From: Leguminivora glycinivorella
Lineage: Eukaryota; Arthropoda; Insecta; Lepidoptera; Tortricidae
Assembly: GCF_023078275.1 (NCBI RefSeq)
Contig: NC_062994.1
Coordinates: 12,099,545-12,163,544 of the forward strand
Direction: 5' to 3'
DNA length: 64,000 nt
The notes under the pieces: model-generated
Told to the model about the DNA's origin: nothing
Database searches by the model: none
The model's input: the letters and a program-made list of their open reading frames with translations, nothing else
Program-made: the position numbers and the translations under genes
Part shown: piece by piece, positions 9,100 through 19,773 of the stretch
How the letters are laid out: every line of letters starts with the position of its first letter
Position numbering within the stretch: the stretch's first letter is position 1

Positions 9100-9990
9100 T
9101 CTCACAACAGGCCTAGCTGCTGCAATCCTTATGTCAATATCATACTTTAAAAAAACCTATATCGCGCCGAGATACTGTCGTGTCAATCATGTGTTAGTTA
9201 GTTCAGATATTTTCTTGTCGTGTCAATCATGTGCCAGATATTTTTGGTAGGCCTTTCTTTATCCTTCAATCGCCAATTGCTGAGCATAGACCTCCCTTCG
9301 TGCACGCCACTTGTCCCGATTCTGTGACTTTTCAGATAAAATAAGAACCTGTAAATTCATAACAAAATTACCAACGTAAAGCTATTACTATAGCGTGCCG
9401 TGTTTACATATATACTGCGTGTTTGCACAAGTGTTATTAATTTGTTCCGACTAAACCTCACACGATTTTGTCATGCCCTCTATTCTGTCTTCTGGAAGGC
9501 TCTTTACTCGATTTAAAAAATAAACTCTACTGCAAGGTTAGCACATGATTGCTGCGAGAGTATGTCGCCGCGAGATAGACTACCCTTCCTTATGTCATTA
9601 ATACAGTTAGAAGAAGACGTGTCATCTATCTCGCGCAATCATGTGCTAGGCCTACTGGTTCTCCTATTTATCGCCGAAAATTGTATGGCCGAATGTCACT
9701 TCTCACTTCCCAACTCACGTTTCGTGTTCATTTCCCAACTTATCATAATTATTGTTTTGTTTCATTTGCCAACCTCACATTTGCCAACTTAACCTTTTTT
9801 AAAAGGCCTTTTTTTAAAAAGCAAACTTTCATGTTGTCGAATGTTTTACTTTTAATATACAACTAGTTGTTTATTGCATACCAAATGTTATATTGAACAC
9901 CAAAAATATGTATGACGTATTTCGAAAAATATGCAATACTGAGTCTTCCGTGAACTTCTAAAGTTATTGACAGGGATGCAATTATTACCT
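9100..9990. other. No recognised feature
   Basis: AT-rich sequence. The motif GTGTCAATCATGTG occurs twice (about 9182 and 9220), and a related AATCATGTGCTAGG lies near 9638. Open frames of 60-76 codons (9562-9866) show no protein-like motif. Confidence 0.3.
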
Positions 9991-9995
9991 ACCGT

Positions 9996-10243
9996 ATAAG
10001 CACAGTATACTAAAGACTACTATCGTACAGTATGGCCACTCCCGCTCCCCGCTGAAAGTGCCGCCCACCCCCGCTCGGTTACCGCACAGTTACCGCCTGT
10101 CAAAAACGCGAACAGTCGACCTGTCAATATTTCACCCATACAAGCATTGGTACGCGTTCCCTACACGAGCTTAGAATGTGTGCTAAGAACGCGCCTCTTT
10201 CATATATTTGATCGCCAGTGTCCGAGATGTGGTATAAGATTAA
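9996..10243 (+). repeat. Dispersed repeat pair, copy 2
   Basis: Related to 8377-8640 in the same orientation; see that entry for the shared blocks. It is followed by GTATAAGATTAAAG where copy 1 has an A-run. Confidence 0.5.
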
Positions 10244-10329
10244 AGTATCCTCCGCCTTATAAAACACAGTTCCCCGCCGCGTCTGTCTGTATATTTATGA
10301 TAAACTCGAAAATAGGCAGGCAGTTATGG

Positions 10330-10431
10330 TCTCGCGATAAATGATAAAACATCAGGCCGTCCCTATCGCACTATTTGTAAGTACGATAGGGACGGCCCGA
10401 TGTTTTATCAATTTTATCATTTATCGCGCGA
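10330..10431. mobile_element. Small foldback with 27-bp inner stem
   Basis: 10342-10368 pairs with 10384-10410 with a single mismatch, around a 15-nt loop. The core arm contains GGCCGTCCCTATCG. Outer arms TCGCGATAAATGATAAAA and its inverse extend the foldback, with an 11-bp duplication on the right side. It could be a MITE or a hairpin RNA precursor; nothing distinguishes these here. Confidence 0.5.
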
Positions 10432-10439
10432 CCATGATT

Positions 10440-10571
10440 GCCCTGCAGGCCGATTTTTGAGTCTCACTGTCACTGTATTTTAGTGTGTTGAAAACGGTGA
10501 ATTGCCTATTATTTTCAGTGACAATTTTCTGAATTCGAACGCCGTGAGACTCTAAAATCGGCCCCCAGGGC
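10440..10571. mobile_element. MITE with GGCCGATTTTTGAGTCTCAC arms
   Basis: GCCCTGCAGGCCGATTTTTG plus AGTCTCAC at the left is mirrored by GTGAGACTC...GGCCCCCAGGGC at the right. About 132 bp with imperfect inverted termini and no coding sequence. Confidence 0.55.
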
Positions 10572-10811
10572 GGATTTTTAAGCCGTTTTCACCATTACAC
10601 AATAAAATTATTCTGAGATTTCTGAGGTAGGTATTTATTTAATAATCATAATTCAATGAGGTTTTGTATAACCTATGCGAAGTCGGGCAGTTCTCTAGAT
10701 TTTATTTTATAGGGTTACCTTTTTGGTACAGAACCCTAAAAAGAGGGTTCAAGACCCGACCCTATATTATTGGAAAACGTGACCCGATCTGCCTTTAAAG
10801 TAGCCTAAGCA

Positions 10812-11735
10812 ATGCGTCGTGTCGCGACAATCACTGCCATTGAGCATCTTGCCTTATCCGTACTGACCCGTTATGGGGATCGGCACAAGATGCGAGCGGA
10901 AGCGAGAGCGAGAGCGGGTGGGAGAGAGATAGCGATGGGTGTCGCGACAAACACTGCCATTGAGCATCTTGCCTTATCCGTACTGACCCGTTATGGGGAC
11001 CGACACAAGATACGAGCGGAAGCGAGAGCGAGAGCGGGTGGGAGAGAGATAGCGATGGGTGTCGCGACAAACACTGCCATTGAACATCTTGCCTTATCCG
11101 TACTGACCCGTTATGAGGACCGACCCAAGGTACCAGCGGAAGCGAGAGCGGGCGGCCGAGAGATAGCGATGGCTAGTGATGGCACTGTCATTGAGCGTCG
11201 GGCCTTATCCGTACTGACCCGTTATGGGGACCGACACAAGATACGAGCGGAAGCGAGAGCGGGTGGGAGAGAGATAGCGATGGGTAGTGATGGCACTACC
11301 ATTGAGCATCTTGCCTTAACCGTACTGACCCGTTATGGGGACCGACACAAGATACGAGCGGAAGCGAGAGCGAGAGCGGGTGGGAGAGAGATAGCGATGG
11401 GTGTAGCGACAATCACTGCCATTGAGCATCTTGCCTTATCTGTACTGATACTGACCCGTTATGGGGACCGACACAAGATACGAGCGGAAGCGAGAGCGGG
11501 TGGGAGAGAGATAGCGATGGGTGTCGCGACAAACATTGCCATTGAACATCTTGCCTTATCCGTACTGACCCGTTATAGGGACGGACACAAGATACGAGCG
11601 GAAGCGAGAGCGAGAGCGGGTGGGAGAGAGATAGCGATGGGTGTAGCGACAATCACTGCAATTGAGCATCTTGCCTTATCTGTATAATTACCCGTTATAG
11701 GGACCGACACAAGATACGAGCGTAAACGAGAGCGG
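10812..11735. repeat. Minisatellite, about 7.5 units of 114-120 bp
   Basis: The unit carries GCCATTGAGCATCTTGCCTT, GTACTGACCCGTTATGGGGA, CGACACAAGATACGAGCGGA and GCGGGTGGGAGAGAGATAGC. Units start near 10819, 10939 and 11059. Later ones are shorter by 6-bp steps in a GAGAGC sub-repeat. Because lengths stay multiples of three, a 291-codon forward frame (10812-11687) and two 79-codon reverse frames remain open. The predicted peptides are unit repeats without recognisable domains, so I treat this as noncoding. Confidence 0.8.
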
Positions 11736-12189
11736 TATTTTGTAGGTAACTAACTGTATGTACGCTAACCTATATGTTGTTGCTATTGAAACGACGCGTT
11801 TACACAGCTTTAGCTTCAGAGTCTTCTGGGCGAGCTCATTCCATCGTAGGCCACGTCTAGGGCTTCCAAATACCGGACCTTATCCAATACCGGTATTCAT
11901 TCCGGTATTGGCGATTTCAATACCGGGATCCCGGGATCCCGGTATTCAAATCGGGAAAATATAAAAACCTAGTAATTTGCTTAAAATAACAAATTTTATT
12001 CAAAATCTCGTTTGTTACTTTTCATGCGTGTTATATTACAGCGAAATCTTGGCAATCCGACTTAGTGATGGGTCAAATCGAATACATTTCGAACTTCATA
12101 AGTTTCGATTTCAACCCAAAACGGTTCGCAAACTTATGTGGCCAAGTCGATTCAACTTCTATTGTTTTTAAGTATACATATAATTACAT

Positions 12190-12440
12190 AGTTCAAAGGG
12201 CTACGCTACGCCCCGTGCTCTTTATTTTTGTTATGAGTGGGACTGAGGACGCAGTATAAAAGCAAGCGGGAAAGAGCCCCAGATCTCTAGTCGATTCTAT
12301 AAGTTAGATTTAGATATCGCCGCCAGATCGGACATTTCGCAAGAAGACGCGGCCATAGTAAACCCTGTTTTCTGCCAAATCGTTCTCTTTAGGCTCGTGC
12401 GGAATAAAACCTTGTAGTTCAGTAGGTAATCTTTTACAAT
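12190..12440 (+). promoter_or_regulatory. Possible solo LTR or Pol II promoter remnant
   Basis: The stretch has CAGTATAAAAGCAAGCGGG (TATA-like, about 12260) and, about 145 bp on, GCGGAATAAAACC (poly-A signal, about 12400). That spacing and order are typical of the U3-R-U5 layout of an insect LTR retrotransposon. I cannot fix its ends and see no tRNA-primer site or gag-pol nearby. It lies inside the hAT-like element at 11858-15235. Confidence 0.25.
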
Positions 12441-13696
12441 TTATAGTCAGTGTTAATGGTGTAATTGTACTGTAGATTTAACTATAATATCACTTTATTA
12501 AATAACAAACATTAAGAGCATTTCTCGATTATACACACTCTACAGTAGAGTTGTGCCTGCTCGTTCACTGAAAAGATCGCTCCCAACTAGTACGATCTCC
12601 GAAGTGTACTAGTTCGTTCTTTTAGGACATTTAGGACAGTAGTACACCGAGAGTGCGAGAGACAAATTGTGCACATGGCGTACAGTAACGCTCGCTCGTA
12701 CTAGCCGAGAGCTGATCGGCTGTTTTCGCGCGCTCTCGGTCCGAGTCAGTCGGTTTTAGTTCGGTTGCGATCGGATCACACGGATCGCTTTGCTGTCATT
12801 GTCACTCCTCGGCTCTTCGCTCCTTTCGCTCTCATTCTATTGCGCGTGTGTGACTTGTGTGAGTGTACTAAATGTACTAGAGAGCAGAATCATTTGGGAG
12901 GAGTTCGGTCTAGTACAGTGCAGGGAATCGTGTTTTTTGTACTATTAGTAAGGTGGATGTACTAGTGCTCGACGCGGTACTAGTACTCGTCACCCATGGT
13001 TTAAATAGCGATTAATAAGATAAGATTACCGTTACATTCATCGCAATTAGATTTATTAGATGAGAAATGTTTGTAGCCTTCACATTTCATACGCCATATT
13101 ATAAAATATAGAAACTTTTTTCAATTAATGAATAATATATGTGATGACATTGTCATGAGCAATCAATCTCTCAATTTTGTTAGCGATTTGGTTAAGCTTT
13201 GCTCGTATTTGCTGACTTATTTAAAATACTTTCACGGTAAGTTGTGAACATATTCTATAATTGTGTTGGTGCTAGAATGTTCGGGAAGATATTTAAGTAA
13301 TTAAATGTCGATTTCGTTTATTATTACTGTGATAAACAAGCGTGTCAGTTATTAGGACTGAAAACCGTCGCAAGTCTAAAACTCGACACGGCTGGCATTT
13401 ATTGGGACTGTTACGTTATTTTCCAAGTCCCAATGTTTGTCGAGCCGTTTTTTCAGGATATCACGATTAAAGTAGCCAAAACGAATCGTTTACAGTTTCA
13501 TATTATCAGCATATTTTTCTGTAAGTCACATTAACTTTACTGAAAAAAACAAATTACATGCACATAGACAGTTTTTTGTATATCTTTTACGGTTTTATTG
13601 ATATGTTTTCTCGTTAAATGTAGTGAAATCTGTATAATTTCTTTGGGTAGTGCTTGACATGTCATTTTTCACAAAACTTTGGGTATATTTTCAGAA

Positions 13697-13822
13697 ATGC
13701 CGCCTGATAAAGGTCAGTGGAAGAGATATTCTCAAGAAGACTTAGAAAAGGCCATAGGAGCCAGCAAAGTATTGCAGAACCTGTGGAATACAATTTTTAT
13801 TTTGGGGGAATCCCTATTTTAG
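13697..13822 (+). pseudogene. Truncated psq-like helix-turn-helix start (transposase or transcription-factor remnant)
   Basis: An ATG preceded by TTTTCAG opens a 41-codon frame starting MPPDKGQWKRYSQEDLEKAI. The block W.RYSQEDLEKAI resembles the first helix of psq-type HTH domains found in Pipsqueak-like proteins and pogo-family transposases (inferred from memory of the family). The frame loses similarity after residue 23 and stops at 13822, so the recognition helices are missing. The upstream CAG could be a splice acceptor. Confidence 0.35.
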
Positions 13823-15290
13823 TTCATTACATAATTTATTTTGCTCAAAATGCGGAGCCGACTTATTCTATTTTATTACATAAATGTAACACGTAAAAAG
13901 TAAATGTTATCAACAGAATACGTTTTTTTTTATTAAATTATTTAATTTTGTAGTAAATTTTAACCCAAAACACTTGTTTTTTACTGTTTTTCCTGAATCA
14001 TACTTAGATGTCATCTATTAGGACTGCCAGCAAAAGCACCTGTCAGTTATTCGGACAAGCGTATTGACTTACGTTTTATTTAATTTTGAGATTTTTTTAT
14101 ATTATCACTGTATGAAACTAATTGCATTTAACAAAGTTAAAGGTCACATCTCCCAAAAAAGATGGATATGTTTTGTATAGATGGGTAAATTATCGTAATA
14201 TCACGAAACACATAGATATTTTCCCTTAACCTGTCGAGCAGTGGTACATCCACCTTACATGTCCTACACAAGCCTACTCTACAGTTTCATCATTGACTTC
14301 TTAAACTAGAACATGAGATGATTTTTTTCGGAAACACATTGTAATCAATATCTGTGGTACAATTTAGTGCTATTTTTTGTTTTCTAAAGCTCTAAGAAAA
14401 TAAATCCGCTAAATGATTGAACAACTAGCCAAAAAAGCTAAATTGTCCGACATAAATTATTTTATTAAAAATCACATTAAGAAATAATCTATGGAATCAC
14501 ACATTACTTTGCGGAAATCCATGATAATCAAATCAAGAAGATCACTTCGCGAAATAGAAACACTTAATTTACGGATTAGAAAAGTAATTTTCTTGATTTT
14601 GATACTTCAGATTTCCCAATTTCGTTAATATAGGGAATGTTACGGCAAAGTTATGCGCTAGAGTTCAACACATTAACGCCCACGCACAACAAACCATAGA
14701 GTAGCTACGTTATACGTTAGTTCGTATGCATTAAACATTTTTTTGAAAAGTTATATCTATGATAAAAATGCATCAAGGCGATTTGTTTACAGAGGGTATG
14801 TGGCAACCTGTTGCAACTACGTTTGACGTGTTGCTTCTCTGTCACACTTACGTGCGAATTCACAAATGAGACAAATGTGTCAAAAAAGGTTCGAGGCAGG
14901 CCCTCCTGAATGAATGCTTTTGACAGCGTATCTTTATCTAGGTAATCATCGAGAAAACTATCATTTTCATGCAAATATTTTAAAAACACCAAACAGAGAA
15001 TGTGTCAAATCGAGAAACGAGAGCAAGAAATAAGATTTACGCGTATAGCGACCGTCATGATGTAGAAATTTAACGTTTTTGATGAGTAATTTACGTGCAT
15101 TTGGCATAATTTGTTAGTTACTAAAAATACCGGGATCCCGGTATTACTAAATTAAATACCGGTATTGGAATGTGCCCAAAAAAAGGCGGGATCCCGGGAT
15201 CCCGCGATACCGGGATCCCGGTATTGGAAGCCCTAGCCACGTCTGCCTTTGGCTAGTCTGTGGCCAAGAGTAAACTCATTTATTATAATA

Positions 15291-15476
15291 GTAGCTTTTG
15301 CCCGCGGCTTCGCTCGCGTTAGGATTAGGAACAGACAAAAAGTAGCCTATGTCATTCTCCGTCCCTTCAACTATCTCCACTTAAAAAATTTCGTCAATTA
15401 GTCGCTCCGTTTTGCCGTGAAAGACGGACAAACAAACAGACACACACACTTTCCCATTTATAATATTAGTATGGAT
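15291..15476 (-). mobile_element. Helitron-like element, near complete
   Basis: This runs from GCTTTTGCCCGCGGCTTCGC to ATTAGTATGGA|T. Reversed it begins A|TCCATACTAATATTA. The 3' CTAG has become CTAC. The internal FAMILY blocks (AAGTAGCCTATGTCATTCTC, TTTTGCCGTGAAAGACGGAC) match the other copies. Confidence 0.6.
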
Positions 15477-15844
15477 AAAAAAAAGTTGAAGATGAAAGGA
15501 GAAAAGAGATTTTCGTGATTCTTAAACTGTCAACCAAGACAGGGACCCGAGCTTTTTAAAAAACTCTGTATTAATATGTATCGCTTCCGCCCTTAACTTG
15601 TGACCGACCAACAAGTTGTACCATCCTTTGACATATTTTGTACCTGTAAATATTAATTTATTTACTGCATTACTTAGTAATCTACAGGTTGTTTTTAATT
15701 TTTTTTACAAATACTTTTCCTGCTATAGGATTTTATCTCTTTTAAATCCTGTTGATGATTTTTCCCACTTTTTTTCCCCATTGTTGCTCACAAATTGCTA
15801 AAACAGCTGCTATGTAAATAAAATAAAAATAATCAAGTAAACTG

Positions 15845-16665
15845 AGTCGAGTCTTATAGGATTCGAGTCTCAACGAACACTAGAACAGTCTGTCTCTGTT
15901 CCGCATAAGACAGCACGGCTTTGAGTGTTACGGGACTAGTTTTCATAATAAAACTACCGTGAGACACAGACATATTAAACACGGGACTAGTCTTGAGTCA
16001 CAACCAACACCAACACTGAAGCAGATTGTATCACTGCTATAAGGCTGCATGGCGGTGCGGCATGAAGGCTCACGGGTCTCGAGTCTTCAAGGACTCTAGT
16101 CTCAACTAACATTAGAGATTCATGCTATCTCTGCTCCGTAAAGCGCGACAGGGCATGTAGAGTAACAGACTCGAAATCGAGTCTTAAAGGATTTGAGTCA
16201 GCCCAACACTAAGGCAGCCTTTTTCTCTGTTCTGTAAAGCGCGGCACGGCATGATTAGACTCGAAATTGAGTCTTGAAGGATTCGAGTCTGTCCAACACT
16301 AGGGCAGCCTGTATCTAAGCTTCGTACGAAGGGTGGCACGGAAAATTTAGATTCGAAATTGAGTCTTAAAGGATTCGAGTCTGTCCAACACAAGGACAGC
16401 CTGTATCTAAGCTTCGTACGAAGGGTGGCACGGAAAATTTAGATTCGAAATTGAATCTTAAAGGATTCGAGTCTGTCCAACACTAGGACAGCCTGTATCT
16501 ATGCTCCGTATAAGGCGCGGCATGGCGTGAGAAGTGTTACGAGACTCGAACTCGAGTCTTAAGGATTCGAGTCTGTCCAACACTGGGGCAGCCTGTATCT
16601 ATGCTCCGTATAAGGCGCGGCACGGCGGCGTGGAAAGTGTTACGGGCCTCGCATCCATCATGCGT
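15845..16665. repeat. Minisatellite, roughly eight diverged units of 93-115 bp
   Basis: The unit core is GAGTCTTAAAGGATTCGAGT followed by CTGTCCAACACTAGG and CAGCCTGTATCTATGCTCCG. Clear starts are near 15850, 16165, 16269, 16362, 16455 and 16553. The middle units (93-bp spacing) are the most alike and the outer units more diverged, the usual pattern of array ageing. Small open frames here are repeat artefacts. Confidence 0.7.
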
Positions 16666-16958
16666 CTGTCAAATGTTGCGCATGCGCACGGCCTTAAATA
16701 ACTAGTAACTAGTGGATAATATGAATAATTAAGTAAATAGGTACAGTTGACGTGAAAAAACTCACAGTTCGAAAGACAGGATAGGCCCTTGCCCGATTGA
16801 CTATACAGCTAAGCAAATAAATACCTAGTCTCTAGAATATTAGTATATAGTGTTATTTATTTTGTAATTATATTTAAATAGTGTAAATGTGTAATGAAAT
16901 TATTATCTATTGTATGAGTCCTCGTTACTTGAAATAAATGAATTTTAATTTAAAAAAA

Positions 16959-17182
16959 TAACCTAACCACAAAATTAAAATTTTGAAAAAAACCCCCTGA
17001 CATAGTGGACCGATTTTCATGAAACATGGCTAAGAACACTCCCGACTAACTCAGCTTTCAAACAAAAAAAACTAAATCGAAATCGGTTCACCCGTTCGGG
17101 AGCTACGATGCCACAGACAGACACACACACAGACAGACACGTCAAACTTATAACACCCTGTCGTTTTTGCGTCGGGGGTTAA
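16959..17182 (-). repeat. Family B dispersed repeat, complete
   Basis: This runs from TAACCTAACCACAAAATTAA to GCGTCGGGGGTTAA, with both family termini present, an ACACACAGACAGACA microsatellite and the ATGAAACATGGCTAAGAACA block. Confidence 0.65.
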
Positions 17183-17844
17183 AAATACAAAAGTGTATTC
17201 ATATTCATTCATATTCATCTTTATTAGTATTAAGCATACGTTGTCAAAAATATTACAGCTATATACGTGTATATGTCATCATATCATAAAATACTAGATA
17301 AGAAAATAAAAATGTCAATTAATTACAATGTAAATCAATGTAATGTCAATTAATGTATTTATTTATTTAAACTTTATTGCACAATTGGAAAAAAAAGTAC
17401 AAATGGCGGACTTAATGCCTTAAGGCATTCTCTACCAGTCAACCATAGGGCCAAACAGAAATTCGCGAACGTGGGTGCAGTGAGAAAAATAAATTTAGAA
17501 AGCATGACAACTATTGACAAGTTAATGTAGTCTTTGAAAGAAGTCAAATTGGAATTGTTTTTAAACTTATCTCCACTCCATTTATTTTTAACAAGCAGAA
17601 ACGTCTGCTAACGAAATTAAATTGCGTTAATTTTTCCATTTTTTCCTTTAATATAAAAATGTTTAGAATCGTTAGAAATAAATTTAGTATGGGTTAGCAC
17701 ATTGTTACTGGTGAATTCTCAATATAACTTGAGACTCCAGTGCCGTTACAAGATGTAATAGTCTGTCGGTAGATGGCGCTAGACGTCACCCCAAGACGTG
17801 TGTACATAAGGAAAGGCATGGAAAGATTTGCGATGTCCGGCGTG

Positions 17845-17952
17845 GCTTCCGTAGCTCAATTGGTTAAGGGTCTTGCACGGATTGCAAATGATGCGGGTTC
17901 AAGTCCCGCCGGAAGCGTAAATTTTTCCATTTTTTCCTTTAATATAAAAATG
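17845..17952 (+). repeat. tRNA-derived SINE with TTTTTCC tail
   Basis: Acceptor GCTTCCG pairs perfectly with CGGAAGC (17845-17916). The T arm GCGGG-TTCAAGT-CCCGC is perfect. The anticodon stem has only four pairs (TTGC/GCAA) and the loop ACGGATT has C at position 33. The tail AATTTTTCCATTTTTTCCTT links it to the SINEs at 6427 and 59078. A tail-only fragment lies at 17625-17665. The upstream motif AAGGCATGGA is also shared with the 6427 copy. Confidence 0.6.
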
Positions 17953-18477
17953 TTTATCTCCACTCCATCTACACTATTTAGTTTTATTACTAAGCTGAAC
18001 ATTTTAATCGACGTGAAGGGTTAATGATCATTACAAAGTCAACATGTCCTTCACTGAGTACCTTATCAGCTAAAAGCTAGGCTCGAACGAGGTCGATAGG
18101 CATAGGCACATACCCTAACGTCCCAACCGACAAGCTTTAGCACTGGAAACTGTCCTTTTTATGGCACGCTGGGCGCTGCTCGGTTAATTAGGTTGCAGTA
18201 ATCGTTAGAATGTACATTGTAAGTTAGAACAGTATATGTAAGCTTTGATGTGGTAAGTTAGTGCGGAGTAGTTAAAAGCTACAGTATGTGGTTAGGCATT
18301 CTAGCCCAATAATGTCTTGTCGAATTATATTCTAGTGCTGGCAGAGTTTTTAGAGTGAGAGCAAGCTAATGTTGATTTTCGTACAAAATCGTACCTACTG
18401 GCAGTGAATGTGTTAAACATGTATTATTTTAATTTAGAATATTTAATAGATGTAAAAGTTATCGGCAATTATTATCT

Positions 18478-19219
18478 AAGGGACTATCCACACTCAGGCG
18501 ACGCACGTCGTAAGACGCGGAACGGACGTCAGCGCCACGCCGCCCGAGTGTAATTTAAAAAACCGGCCAAGAGCGTGTCGGGCCACGCTCAGTGTAGGGT
18601 TCCGTAGTTTTCCGTATTTTTCTCAAAAACTACTGAACTTATCAGGTTCAAAACAATTTTCCTAGAAAGTCTTTATAAAGTTCTACTTTTGTGATTTTTT
18701 TTCATATTTTTTAACCATATGGTTCAAAAGTTAGAGGGGGGGGGGACACTTTTTTTCCTTTAGGAGCGATTATTTCCGAAAATATTAATATTATCAAAAA
18801 ACGATTTTAGTAAACCCTTATTCATTTTTAAATACCTATCCAACAATATATCACACGTTGGGGTTGAAATGAAAAAAAAAAATATCAGTCCCCACTTTAC
18901 ATGTAGGGGGGGTACCCTAATAAAACATTTTTTTCGATTTTTTATTTTTGTACCTTGTTGGCGTGACTGATATACTTATTGGTACCAAATTTCAGCTTTC
19001 TAGTGCTAACGGTTACTGAGATTATCAGCGGACGGACGGACGGACAGACAGACATGGCGAAACTATAAGGGTTCCTAGTTAACTACGGAACCCTAAAAAC
19101 GTCTCCTCAGTACATTTTGTATAGGAAGGACGTAAGACGCGCCTCAAGCGACGCGACTCGGGCGACGCGGCGCTGACGTCCGTTCCGCGTCTTACGACGT
19201 GCTTCGCCTGAGTGTGGGT
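18478..19219. mobile_element. Palindromic MITE (family P) split by a family D repeat
   Basis: The left arm (18478-18560) and right arm (19099-19219) are GC-rich inverse copies (ACGCACGTCGTAAGACGCGG and its complement). The CTCCTCAGTACATTTTGTAT core is in the right part. Deleting 18561-19098 restores the uninterrupted palindrome seen at 51872-52086. Confidence 0.65.
18561..19098. repeat. Family D dispersed repeat (CCGGCCAAG...GGAACCCTAAAA)
   Basis: It starts AACCGGCCAAGAGCGTGTCG, contains AGGGTTCCGTAG near its left end, and ends with ACTACGGAACCCTAAAA, so the inner ends are inverted. A GGACGGACGGACAGACAGAC microsatellite lies near the right end. A fuller copy is at 61341-61930, and part of the family occurs in 21830-22000 and 22470-22640. 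No coding sequence. Confidence 0.6.
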
Positions 19220-19249
19220 TGCTGCTAATGTATTCATGAAATTGTTATG

Positions 19250-19386
19250 TAACCCCCAATTTTAGGGAAGTGGAGGATTTTAAAGCGACATAAAGTAGCC
19301 TATATTACTCTCCATCCTTTCAATTATCTCCACTCAAAAAATCACGTCAGACACACACACATTCCCATTTATAATATTAGTATGGA
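19250..19386 (-). mobile_element. Helitron-like element, degenerate
   Basis: This retains TAAAGTAGCCTATATTACTC, AAAAAATCACGTCAGACACA and the ATATTAGTATGGA terminus. The CTAG end is replaced by TAACCCCCAATTTTAGGG. The hAT-like element at 19393 inserted within its terminal GTATGGA region. Confidence 0.5.
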
Positions 19387-19392
19387 AGTATG

Positions 19393-19773
19393 CAAGGCTC
19401 GGAACCGGTTTATTTTTTACCGGTTAAAACCGGTTTAATTCGATTTTACTCCGAACTTTTTAAAGAACGCGAACGTTATGAGAACTTTATTTTAACCGAA
19501 ATAAACCGGTTTATTCGACGAGCGGCGAAAGGCACCTAAATACCTACGTTCACGCAGCGAGTTTTTTGTTTGGTTAGAACAGTTTTACCTATCATGCTGC
19601 GAAATAAACCGGTTTATTTTGTTCTAAACCGGTTAATCGAACGAAACCTTTATGAAAAGGTTCTCCTAAAAACCGGTTTAAAAATAGCGGTTTTTCGAGC
19701 GAAAACGAAATTTAAAGGTTTGGTCGCAAGTACATGATAACGGTTTGAAAATTTAACCAGTATCCGAGCCCTG
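19393..19773. mobile_element. hAT-like MITE with AACCGG-rich ends
   Basis: The left end CAAGGCTCGGAACCGG is the imperfect inverse of the right end CAGTATCCGAGCCCTG. GAAGTATG is duplicated exactly at 19385-19392 and 19774-19781. The body repeats AAACCGGTTTA palindromes. At 381 bp it has no coding capacity. Target length and CA...TG termini support hAT. Confidence 0.75.

Larger units (their letters stand above)
11858..15235. mobile_element. 3.4-kb hAT-like element with GGGATCCC-rich ends
   Basis: The element begins TAGGGCTTCCAAATACCGG and ends CCGGTATTGGAAGCCCTA. The 8 bp GCCACGTC flank it exactly (11850-11857 and 15236-15243). Subterminal regions (11870-11950 and 15129-15225) repeat ACCGGGATCCCGGTAT palindromes. 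The interior holds a possible solo LTR (about 12190-12440), a short psq-like start (13697) and AT-rich filler. It has no recognisable hAT transposase or dimerisation domain. It is a large non-autonomous or decayed element. Confidence 0.8.

Noticed and set aside
10812..11687. 291-codon open frame as a protein-coding gene
   Set aside because: It is entirely made of minisatellite units with lengths divisible by three, which keeps any frame open; reverse frames are open too and no domain is recognisable.
12540..12985. Another hAT MITE with AGTTGTGCCTGCTCG ends
   Set aside because: The proposed inverse terminus near 12985 matches poorly and no 8-bp duplication could be found.
17845..17916. Functional tRNA gene with perfect acceptor and T arm
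   Set aside because: The anticodon stem has only four pairs, position 33 is C, and the flanks are shared with other SINE copies.
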